Shown here in pieces: positions 1 to 6,168 of a stretch of DNA of 6,337 nt. This stretch comes from Phycisphaerae bacterium (GTDB taxonomy: Bacteria; Planctomycetota; Phycisphaerae; UBA1845; Fen-1342): the NCBI GenBank assembly GCA_026984555.1, contig JALSRY010000790.1, forward strand, positions 1 through 6,337, given 5' to 3'. Each line of letters begins with the position of its first letter. Position 1 is the first letter of the stretch. The translations under genes were made by a program, and so were the position numbers. The notes below the pieces were generated by a model. That model searched no databases and was not told where the DNA came from. It worked only from the letters and a program-made list of their open reading frames with translations.

Positions 1-150
1 ATCGCCCGCAACGTCCTCGGCGACGCGTCGCGCTGGAAAGAAATCTACGAGATGAACCGCGACGAGCTCGACTCTCCCGACCTGATCGTCCCGGGGATGA
101 AGCTGCGTCTGCCCGCGAAGAAAAACACGACCAAGAGCACCACTCCCTGA
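1..150 (+). CDS. LysM-domain protein, C-terminal end (5' truncated by window)
   Basis: The window opens inside this frame and it stops at TGA 148-150, leaving 49 visible residues. They read as the second half of a LysM module: an ARNVLGDASRWKEIYEMNRD stretch, then S-P-D-L-I-V-P-G-M-K-L-R-L-P. That is the usual helix plus 'L.PGM.L.LP' closing strand of LysM domains in planctomycete-type proteins, which bind the glycan backbone of peptidoglycan or related polymers. A short Lys/Thr/Ser-rich tail (KKNTTKSTTP) follows. LysM at the extreme C-terminus suggests the missing N-terminal part carries another domain or a membrane anchor. It lies 82 bases upstream of the secreted hydrolase on the same strand, so it may be cotranscribed. 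The family call is by eye from one half-domain. Start, full length and overall function cannot be seen. Confidence 0.8.
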   Translation: MARNVLGDASRWKEIYEMNRDELDSPDLIVPGMKLRLPAKKNTTKSTTP

Positions 151-175
151 TGCTCCCGCCGGCCGTGGCACCCAA

Positions 176-192
176 CCGCCGCACCCCGGCGG
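176..192 (+). terminator. GC hairpin between LysM gene and hydrolase, possible weak terminator or attenuator
   Basis: CCGCCG (176-181) and CGGCGG (187-192) form a perfect 6-bp all-GC stem around a 5-base loop, 26 bases after the LysM stop. No T-tract follows, so it is not a canonical intrinsic terminator. It also sits only about 30 bases before the Shine-Dalgarno of the next gene. Such short stems arise easily by chance at this GC content. Confidence 0.25.
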
Positions 193-220
193 CCACCCCG
201 ACAAACCTCACAACCCACAC

Positions 221-226
221 GGAGGG
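221..226 (+). promoter_or_regulatory. Shine-Dalgarno GGAGGG setting the GTG start of the hydrolase
   Basis: GGAGGG ends 6 bases before GTG 233, a strong site at good spacing. It decides in favour of GTG 233, which also places a clean signal peptide at the N-terminus. Confidence 0.8.
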
Positions 227-232
227 AATCTC

Positions 233-2740
233 GTGCGCCACGTTCTGATATCGTTGCTCCTCGCCGGTGGCATCGCCGCCGGATCCCGCGCGGCCGCCGA
301 GCCGCCCAGCATTCCCGATACCATCCAGCCCACCGACTGGCTCGTGCTCACCCATCCCGGCCCCGGCCAACGCCAACCGTTCTTCATCGACCGCATTACC
401 GCGGCGATCGTGCGCGGCGACTGGACGCCGCCGCACGCCGGCGACGCCGTCCTCGCCACCGACGGCGAACGCCACTCGTGGCAGGCAGTGACGATCGAAC
501 CCGGCAAAACGCTCGAACACGCGGCCCTCAAGGGCGGCTGGGCGCTGACGCGGATTCGTCTCGACCGCCCGCGCAGAGCCATCCTGCGCGCCATCGGCCA
601 CTCGATCGTCTATGTCAACGGCACGCCGCGTGTCGCCAACCACTACCGCTACGGCTACGTGATGATTCCGATCCTGCTGCGGGCGGGCGAAAACGAGCTG
701 CTGTTCCGCGCCGGGCGTGGCACGCTCAAGGTGACACTCGAGCCGGTGACGCACGACGTGATGGTGAACATGGCCGACGCCACGCTGCCCGAGGCGGTCG
801 CCGGAGGGGCGCGGACACTCGACGCCGGCATCGTCGTGCTCAACACCACCACGCATCCGATCGACCTGGCCGATAGCGAGCCGATCAACGCGGAAACCGC
901 CGCGGGTGATGCCGTACCCGCCGTGCACCTGACGCCGCGCTGGATGGCCCCCCTGTCGATCGCGAAGGTTCCGGCCCGGCTACCGGCGGTGCGGGCCGAC
1001 AGCGGAACGATTCGTTACCGGGTGGCCGGCAGCCCGGGTGGCCCGGGCCGGTTGTCCCGCCAGGAGGCGACTTTCGAGATTCCCGTCCGCCGGCCGGACG
1101 AGTTTCGCAAGGTGACGTTCGTATCTGCCATCGACGACTCGGTGCAATACTACGCGCTGCGACCGCGGATCGGGCCGCCTGTGCGCTCGGCGGGCGGGCT
1201 GATGCTGCACGTCCACGGAGCGGGAGACGAGGCGGCGGGCTATCGCAATCTCTACTTCGCCAAGAACTGGGTCAGCATCGTCGGCGCGACCAACCGCCGC
1301 CCGTTCGGTTTCGACTGGGAGGATTGGGGCCGACTCGACGCGATCGAGGTGCTCGACCACGCCACCCGCCTGCTCAAACCCGACCCGTCCCGCATCTACC
1401 TCGGCGGGCACTCGATGGGCGGGCACGGCGTCTGGCAACTCGGCGTGCACTATCCCGACCGGTTCGCCGCCATCGGACCCGGTGCGAGCTGGCCCGATTT
1501 CTGGTCTTACGGCGGCGAGATCAGCTACGAAAACCCCACGCCCGTCCAAGCCCTGCTCGATCGCTGCGCCAACCCCAGCCGCACCAAGCTGCTGCTGCGC
1601 AACTGCCTGCATTTCGGCGTGTTCATCATCCACGGCGACGCCGACCAGGTCGTGCCGTTTGCGCTCGCCAAGGACATGTACAAGCGGCTCAAGAAGTTTC
1701 ACCACGACGTGACGCTGCACGTCCAGCCCGGCGGGGGACACGTCTACGACGCCACCCCCGAGGTCGGCAAGGACTGCTTCGACCTGATGGAGCTCTTCGA
1801 GTTCTTCCAGCGCCACGCCCGTCCGCTGGCCCCGCGGCTGGTCGAGTTCGTCACCACCTGCCCCGGTGTCAACGCATCCTGCCATTGGGTCACCATCGAG
1901 CAGCAACAGCGCCTCTTGCAACCCAGCCGCGTCAAACTGCAGATCGACCCCGGCCGCCGCGTGCTGTTCGGCACGACCGAAAACGTCCGCCGACTCACGC
2001 TCGCCCCGGCGCAGGTGCTCATGGCCGGGCCGTTGACGCTCCAGCTCGACAAATCCCCCGAAATCAAGCTGGAGTATCGCCGCGAGCCGATCTACCTCAG
2101 CCGCGAGGGCACCACCTGGAAAATCACCACCCCGCCCGATCCCGGCGAAAAAGGCCCCCATCGCTACGGCCTGTTCAAAAACGCGTTCGATCACCACGTC
2201 GTGCTGGTGGTCGGCACCGCCGGCAACGACGAGGAAAACGCCTGGGCACTCGCCAAGGCCCGCTTCGACAGCGAAACGTTCTGGTACCGCGGCAACGGCT
2301 CGTTTAACATCGTGCTCGATCGCGACTTCGACCCCCAGGCCCAGCCGGACCACAACGTCGTGCTCTACGGCAACGCCGACACCAACCGCGCTTGGGCCGC
2401 GCTGCTCCGCAACTGCCCGATCCAGATTCGCCGCGGAACCATGCGGGTCGGTGAAGAAACCTTCACCGGCGACGACCTGGGCTGCCTCATGATCCGGCCG
2501 CGCCCCGGTTCGAACATCGCCTGCGTCGGTGTCGTCGGTGGAACCGGACCGGCGGGTATGCGCGCCACCGACCGACTCTCCTACTTCGTATCCGGAATCG
2601 CATACCCCGACTGGATCGTGTTCCGCGCCGCCGTGTGGGAGCGCGGCGACGCGGCGGTCGAGGGTGCCGGGTTGTTCGACCTGGGCTGGTCGCTCTCCGA
2701 CACGGACACGGCGTGGAGCAAGACCGAGCACGGCGAATGA
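233..2740 (+). CDS. Secreted multidomain alpha/beta-hydrolase (prolyl-oligopeptidase/PHB-depolymerase-like)
   Basis: This 835-residue protein starts at GTG 233 behind a strong Shine-Dalgarno. Residues 1-22 look like a Sec signal peptide: R2/H3, a Leu/Ile/Ala core, then SRAAA before E23, so the enzyme should act outside the cytoplasm. Residues about 25-290 are strand-rich, without a motif I recognise, and may be a carbohydrate-binding-like beta-sandwich. Residues about 291-528 form the hydrolase. They begin with FVSAIDDSVQYYALRP (296 on), followed by an oxyanion-type HVHGAG (326-331), a nucleophile elbow GGHSMGG (Ser394), HGDADQVVP with Asp471 as likely acid, and GGGHVYD with His503. The full Ser-Asp-His triad is therefore present. 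Residues about 533-835 are a further domain with GTAGNDEENAWALAKARFD and LYGNADTN (711-718) motifs. I recall this arrangement from planctomycete proteins annotated as S9-like peptidases. The substrate (peptide, ester or polysaccharide ester) is not decidable. A nitrilase gene follows 127 bases downstream. Confidence 0.88.
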   Translation: MRHVLISLLLAGGIAAGSRAAAEPPSIPDTIQPTDWLVLTHPGPGQRQPFFIDRITAAIVRGDWTPPHAGDAVLATDGERHSWQAVTIEPGKTLEHAALKGGWALTRIRLDRPRRAILRAIGHSIVYVNGTPRVANHYRYGYVMIPILLRAGENELLFRAGRGTLKVTLEPVTHDVMVNMADATLPEAVAGGARTLDAGIVVLNTTTHPIDLADSEPINAETAAGDAVPAVHLTPRWMAPLSIAKVPARLPAVRADSGTIRYRVAGSPGGPGRLSRQEATFEIPVRRPDEFRKVTFVSAIDDSVQYYALRPRIGPPVRSAGGLMLHVHGAGDEAAGYRNLYFAKNWVSIVGATNRRPFGFDWEDWGRLDAIEVLDHATRLLKPDPSRIYLGGHSMGGHGVWQLGVHYPDRFAAIGPGASWPDFWSYGGEISYENPTPVQALLDRCANPSRTKLLLRNCLHFGVFIIHGDADQVVPFALAKDMYKRLKKFHHDVTLHVQPGGGHVYDATPEVGKDCFDLMELFEFFQRHARPLAPRLVEFVTTCPGVNASCHWVTIEQQQRLLQPSRVKLQIDPGRRVLFGTTENVRRLTLAPAQVLMAGPLTLQLDKSPEIKLEYRREPIYLSREGTTWKITTPPDPGEKGPHRYGLFKNAFDHHVVLVVGTAGNDEENAWALAKARFDSETFWYRGNGSFNIVLDRDFDPQAQPDHNVVLYGNADTNRAWAALLRNCPIQIRRGTMRVGEETFTGDDLGCLMIRPRPGSNIACVGVVGGTGPAGMRATDRLSYFVSGIAYPDWIVFRAAVWERGDAAVEGAGLFDLGWSLSDTDTAWSKTEHGE

Positions 2741-2868
2741 CGCCGACCCGCCGCTCGTGCCGCGCCCACCGCCGGCAGCGGGCCGACTCGCCATCACCGG
2801 CTCGTGCCACGAGATCGTGGGGCGGCGGCTCGTTGTCGGGTCGTTGCCTCGCCCGAGGAGCGTGCTGA
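2737..2868 (+). CDS. Possible 43-codon bridging ORF between hydrolase and nitrilase genes
   Basis: ATG 2737 overlaps the hydrolase stop (ATGA), and this frame's TGA 2866-2868 overlaps the nitrilase start (TGATG), so the frame spans the whole intergenic gap. The product (MTPTRRSCRAHRRQRADSPS...) is rich in Arg, Ser and Gly, with no recognisable domain, signal peptide or membrane segment. No convincing Shine-Dalgarno precedes ATG 2737. By hand count, G+C is about 79% at codon position 3 and about 86% at position 2, the reverse of a normal gene in such a genome, and the frame is already open upstream to about 2635. It may be a coupling leader, but more likely it is a chance frame in GC-rich DNA. 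Confidence 0.15.
   Translation: MTPTRRSCRAHRRQRADSPSPARATRSWGGGSLSGRCLARGAC
2801..2813. repeat. 13-bp palindrome CTCGTG-C-CACGAG upstream of nitrilase
   Basis: Two perfect 6-base arms flank a single central C. The second arm also starts CACGA-GA-TCGTG (2808-2819), giving overlapping dyads. A one-base loop is too tight for an RNA hairpin, so if functional it would be a DNA-binding site, 55 bases before the nitrilase start. No matching promoter elements are evident, and chance is a real alternative. Confidence 0.3.
2855..2860 (+). promoter_or_regulatory. Shine-Dalgarno GAGGAG setting the ATG start of the nitrilase-family gene
   Basis: GAGGAG lies 7 bases before ATG 2868 but only 1 base before the in-frame GTG 2862, so ATG 2868 is the start. 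The nitrilase fold also begins right there (MKLRIAVAQ). This rules out the 113 extra in-frame codons that are open upstream to 2529. Confidence 0.75.
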
Positions 2869-4232
2869 TGAAGCTGCGTATCGCGGTCGCGCAAACACCG
2901 GGATCGAGGATCGCCGCGTGGCGTGAAACGCTCGAGCGCATCACGTCGCTGGTGACGGACGCCGCCGGGCACGGGGCCGACGTGGTCCTGTTGCCCGAAT
3001 GCGTCTGGCCCGCGTATGTGCTCGCGTCGCCGGCGGAATACTACGCGGCTCGCGAAGCCGGCCTGCCGGGACCGGAGTTCTTCCTGGAACGATTACGCGA
3101 CCACGCCCGGCGCCAGCACCTCGCCATCTGCGCCGGCTACATCGATGAGCAGCCGCCGATGCTCCGCAACCGCGCCGTGCTGATCGATGCACACGGCCGC
3201 GTGCGTGGCACATGCGACAAATGCTTCCTGTGGGATTGCGACCGCGGCTTGTTCACACCCGGACAGCGAATCGAGCCGGTCGATGCGCCTTGGGGCCCCG
3301 TGGGAATGATGATCTGCGCCGACGCCCGCCTGCCGGAGATTCCCGCGACACTCGTCGCCCGCGGTGCCCGGCTGATCCTCCAGCCCACCGCGTGGGTGAA
3401 TGTGGGTACGGCCGAGCAACCCTGGAACCCCCAACCCGAGCTGCTCATCCCCGAGCGCTGCCGCGAGCTGGGTATCCCGATCGCCTCGGCCAGCAAATGG
3501 GGGCGCGAAGCGGACACCCCCTTCGTCGGCTCGAGCATCATCTGCGACGCCGCGGGCCGAATCCTCGCCCAGTGCCGCCCTGACCGCACCGAACTGATCG
3601 CCGCCGACGTGACGCTGCACCCGCCGCGAGCGGCGCGGCTTTCCGCATCGCTGCGCGAGCGCCTGCTGGCACCACGACCGGCGTCGCCACCCGCCGCCGA
3701 TGCCGGCTTGTTACGCGTTGCCATCGAACCCGACGGCCGCGTGCGGCTGACCAACGTCCCAGCGACGCGCGCGGAACCTGCGGCCGGCCGTCATGCGATG
3801 CCCCGTTCGGAAGCCGACACCCCGGGCACGGAGGCCGGGCCGGTGGTCCTGGAGGGACCACGGTCCGAGCCCGTTCGAGTGGGGCGGGCGCTGGTCGGCG
3901 CGACCGGGGACCACGACGCGGACGGTTTCGCACCGATTCGCGCCATGGCGCTCGACGGCGTACACGTCGTGCTCGTTTTCGGCGATCGGGCGGCCGAGCG
4001 AACCTTGCGGTGTCGGGCCGCCGAAAACCGCGTATTCATCATCCGGGTCGCCCGCGGTACCCTGCACGCGCTGGCCCCCGACGGAAACGCCGTACCGGCC
4101 GAGCGCGACACCCCCGCGGCATGCGACGCCACGCCCCGTTTCGTGCTCGATCTGGCCCGCGCCGCCGACAAGCACTTCGCTCCCGGCACCGATCCGTTCG
4201 CCGACCGCCGGCCCGAGCTGTATACGTTCTGA
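2868..4232 (+). CDS. Carbon-nitrogen hydrolase (nitrilase superfamily) with degenerate C-terminal repeat
   Basis: This 454-residue protein should hydrolyse a C-N bond (amide, carbamoyl or nitrile) in the cytoplasm; no signal peptide is seen. The nitrilase Glu-Lys-Cys triad is readable: Glu44 in LLPECVWPAY, Lys118 in CDKCFLWDCDRGLFTPG, and Cys150 in GMMICADARLPE. The first strand (MKLRIAVAQTPG) and the late ERCRELGIPIASASKWG and IICDAAGRILAQ motifs complete the domain by about residue 260. Family members are usually about 260-300 residues, so about 190 are extra. Residues 261-331 are a Pro/Ala-rich linker. Residues 332-413 resemble the Cys-containing half of the same fold, with Asp348 where the cysteine should be. 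Cysteines 116, 119 and 124 cluster around the catalytic lysine; one replaces the His of the common K-x-H-L form. Substrate and gene name cannot be assigned. It follows the secreted hydrolase on the same strand and converges with the TPR gene. Confidence 0.9.
   Translation: MKLRIAVAQTPGSRIAAWRETLERITSLVTDAAGHGADVVLLPECVWPAYVLASPAEYYAAREAGLPGPEFFLERLRDHARRQHLAICAGYIDEQPPMLRNRAVLIDAHGRVRGTCDKCFLWDCDRGLFTPGQRIEPVDAPWGPVGMMICADARLPEIPATLVARGARLILQPTAWVNVGTAEQPWNPQPELLIPERCRELGIPIASASKWGREADTPFVGSSIICDAAGRILAQCRPDRTELIAADVTLHPPRAARLSASLRERLLAPRPASPPAADAGLLRVAIEPDGRVRLTNVPATRAEPAAGRHAMPRSEADTPGTEAGPVVLEGPRSEPVRVGRALVGATGDHDADGFAPIRAMALDGVHVVLVFGDRAAERTLRCRAAENRVFIIRVARGTLHALAPDGNAVPAERDTPAACDATPRFVLDLARAADKHFAPGTDPFADRRPELYTF
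3861..4106 (+). other. Degenerate second nitrilase half-domain (residues 332-413), catalytic Cys replaced by Asp
   Basis: Residues 332-371 align without gaps to residues 134-173 around the active cysteine. By eye 10 of 40 positions are identical: R134/R332, E136/E334, P137/P335, V138/V336, V145/V343, G146/G344, D152/D350, A153/A351, G166/G364 and L171/L369. Cys150 falls opposite Asp348. Further on, LRCRAAENRVFIIRVARG (C382) matches ERCRELGIPIASASKWG (C198), and APDGNAVPAER resembles the 'D..G.ila' strand pair of nitrilases. The Glu and Lys parts of the fold are absent. It could be an eroded domain duplication, or a non-catalytic module for substrate gating or oligomerisation. Confidence 0.5.
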
Positions 4233-4280
4233 CCGGTTCCCCGCTGACGCCGCACCGCCCGAGCGCCGCACGGGTTCGTT

Positions 4281-4297
4281 CGCACCGGACCTGTGCG
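4281..4297. terminator. Weak hairpin in the convergent gap, possible bidirectional terminator
   Basis: The 88-base gap between the converging stop codons (4233-4320) contains CGCAC (4281-4285) and GTGCG (4293-4297) around a 7-base loop. CCGCAC (4266-4271) could instead pair with GTGCGG (4293-4298). Position between convergent genes is what one expects of a shared terminator. There is no T-tract on either strand, so the call rests on position and a short stem only. Nothing else is visible in the gap. Confidence 0.25.
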
Positions 4298-4320
4298 GGC
4301 GGCGTGCCGGATCGCCTGCC

Positions 4321-6168
4321 TCAACTGCCGTGATACGGCTTCTTGGCCTGGTAAGCTGCGAGCCTCTGCTTGTACTGGTCCACCTGCGGGCTCTTGCTCT
4401 TGGTGGCGAGCTTGATCGCTTCGGCCTCGGTCTGAACCGCCTCGTCGAAACGGCCGGCCTCGGCATAGGCCGCGGCGAGCGTATCCAGCAACTCGTGCTG
4501 TTTGCGCTGCGTCAATTTGCAGGCCTTCTCGGCCAGCGCAACTGCTTCCTTGCCGTCGCGCAGCTTGTCGTCTGGGCAGGTGGCCAGGATCCATGCCCGC
4601 GTGTTGAGCAGTCCCGCGGCGTTGGGGCTGCGCTCGATGCCCTTGGCCGCATACGCCAGCGCCGCGGCATAGTCCCCCCGGGCCAGGGCCAGTTGTGTCA
4701 ACCCGAGGTACGCCTGGAGATAGTCCGGCGAAGTCGCGACGATGCGTTCCCAGTGCTTCTGCGCGGTGGCGGTGTCGCCGGCGGCCCGGGCCAACTCGCC
4801 GAGCAGCCACAGCGCGCCCGGATCGTCGGCGTGAAGCTTGAGGACGGTCCCAAGCTCGGCTCGGGCCTCGTCGGCGTGGCCCGTCGTCGCCAACACGTCC
4901 CCGAAATCGAGGTGGGCCCACGCCGCGTCCGGCTGCGCCTCGATCACCTTGCGCCACAACTTGGCCGCATCGTCGCCCCGCCCGTGCGTAACGAGGAACT
5001 GGCTGTACGCTTCGAGCACCCCCTGGTCTTGCGGGTGCGCATCGACCAGCGTCTTGAAAACGGTTTCGGCCTCGTCGGGTTTTTCCAGCGCGGCCAGCAC
5101 CCGAGCCAGCGTAAGCTGGATTCTCCGGGATCCCGGCTTGAGCTTCAGCATGCGCCGATACACCTTCGCCGCATCTTCGAGCCGATGCTGCCGGACGCGC
5201 AAATCGCCGAGCAACCCGAGCATCATCATGTTCTTCGGATCGACGACCGCCGCCCGCTGGAGCGCCTTGTCCGCCTGGTTGTATGCTCCGCGTGCCATCA
5301 GCATCCGGGCGTCGGCCAGGAGGATTTCCAGGTTGAACCCGCTGCGCAACAACCGTTCGAACAGATCGTCGCCGACCAGCGGCGTGCGTCCTTTTTCCGC
5401 CAGTTTCAGTTCCTTTTCCGCTTCACCCGGCTTTTTCTGCTCCTTGAGGATCCGCGCCAGCGCGAGGTGCGCCTCGCGGTAGTTCGGGTCGATGTCCAGC
5501 GCTTCGCGCACGTGCTTCGCAGCCTCGTCGAGCTCGCCCTTCGCCGCCTTGGCCAACCCCAGCATCAGCAACGCGGTCTGATCCTTGGGGTTGAGCTCGA
5601 GCGCCCGACGGCAGAGTTTTTCCGCCCGGGCCTGGTCCGAATCCACGAGCAACCGCGCCGTCCGGACATACGAAGGCCCGTAGCTCGGGTCCAGTTCGAT
5701 CGCCTGTTCGTATTCGGCCAACGCCGCCTTGTGGTGGTGGTTCCGCTCGTGTGCCAACGCCAGGTAATAATGCCACGCGACCGACTCGGGCGCCAGTTTG
5801 CTCGCACGCTCGAAACACGCCTCCGCTGCTTGGGCAAATCCGTGCACGTAATAAATCGCGCCCAGGTTGCCGACGAGGTCCGCATCGCGCGGCGACCGCT
5901 TGATAGCCTCCCGTAGCTTTTGCACGCCCGATTGCAGCCCCTGCGAAAGCTTGCTGACGTCCACCTCCGGCAGGTTCGCCATCGCGGGCGCCTTGCCCCC
6001 GGCCGAGCCTTCGGTCGCCGCCGCCGGCGTCTTCCCGCTTTTCTTCTCGCATCCGCCCAGGATGACCGCGACCGCCAGCAGGACCATCCCGGGGCCCCGG
6101 CGGCCGACTCGCTTTGCCCGGGAACCGCCCGCCCACCAAACACGACCGTTCACGTGCCTATCACCCAT
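4321..6168 (-). CDS. TPR-repeat lipoprotein, about 14 repeats
   Basis: This 615-residue protein starts at ATG 6168, chosen because GGAG lies 9 bases upstream and because upstream in-frame starts lack a ribosome site. A basic stretch (R17, K19, R20, R23, R24), a hydrophobic core (MVLLAVAVI) and a lipobox LGGC predict lipidation at Cys40. An Ala/Gly/Lys linker follows, and the mature protein should be membrane-anchored facing the periplasm. From about residue 97 to the end I count roughly 14 TPR-like units of about 34 residues, for example AWHYYLALAHERN..KAALAEYEQAIELDP. An irregular insertion (GRTPLVGDDLFERLLRSG) falls between about units 5 and 6. The C-terminal block, RAWILATCPDDKLRDGKEA (from 524) and LDTLAAAYAEAGRFDEAV (from 561), is a form I recall from planctomycete and verrucomicrobial TPR proteins. 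TPR arrays are protein-binding scaffolds; no catalytic domain is present. It may be translationally coupled to the upstream frame, whose stop it overlaps by 8 bases. The partner is unknown. Confidence 0.9.
   Translation of the reverse strand: MGDRHVNGRVWWAGGSRAKRVGRRGPGMVLLAVAVILGGCEKKSGKTPAAATEGSAGGKAPAMANLPEVDVSKLSQGLQSGVQKLREAIKRSPRDADLVGNLGAIYYVHGFAQAAEACFERASKLAPESVAWHYYLALAHERNHHHKAALAEYEQAIELDPSYGPSYVRTARLLVDSDQARAEKLCRRALELNPKDQTALLMLGLAKAAKGELDEAAKHVREALDIDPNYREAHLALARILKEQKKPGEAEKELKLAEKGRTPLVGDDLFERLLRSGFNLEILLADARMLMARGAYNQADKALQRAAVVDPKNMMMLGLLGDLRVRQHRLEDAAKVYRRMLKLKPGSRRIQLTLARVLAALEKPDEAETVFKTLVDAHPQDQGVLEAYSQFLVTHGRGDDAAKLWRKVIEAQPDAAWAHLDFGDVLATTGHADEARAELGTVLKLHADDPGALWLLGELARAAGDTATAQKHWERIVATSPDYLQAYLGLTQLALARGDYAAALAYAAKGIERSPNAAGLLNTRAWILATCPDDKLRDGKEAVALAEKACKLTQRKQHELLDTLAAAYAEAGRFDEAVQTEAEAIKLATKSKSPQVDQYKQRLAAYQAKKPYHGS

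Noticed and set aside
1403..1420. Naming the hydrolase as a PHB depolymerase or a specific S9 peptidase from GGHSMGG alone
   Set aside because: The elbow motif is shared across the alpha/beta-hydrolase superfamily and does not identify the substrate, so only the fold and triad are claimed.
2529..2867. 113-codon N-terminal extension of the nitrilase
   Set aside because: It overlaps the end of the hydrolase gene, reads as Arg/Pro/Ser-rich shadow sequence, and ATG 2868 has a proper Shine-Dalgarno directly in front of the conserved first strand.
980..2944. 654-codon open frame on the - strand opposite the secreted hydrolase
   Set aside because: The + strand protein has a signal peptide, an intact catalytic triad and a strong ribosome site. 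The antisense product is a Gly/Ala/Val/Arg-rich string without any motif, as expected from the mirror of a GC3-rich gene.
3793..5916. 707-codon + strand frame opposite the TPR gene, and a 388-codon - strand frame at 3791-4957
   Set aside because: Both overlap the well-supported nitrilase and TPR genes, show no domain, and have low-complexity Arg/Pro/Leu composition. They are shadow frames; no ribosome site or sensible start is seen.
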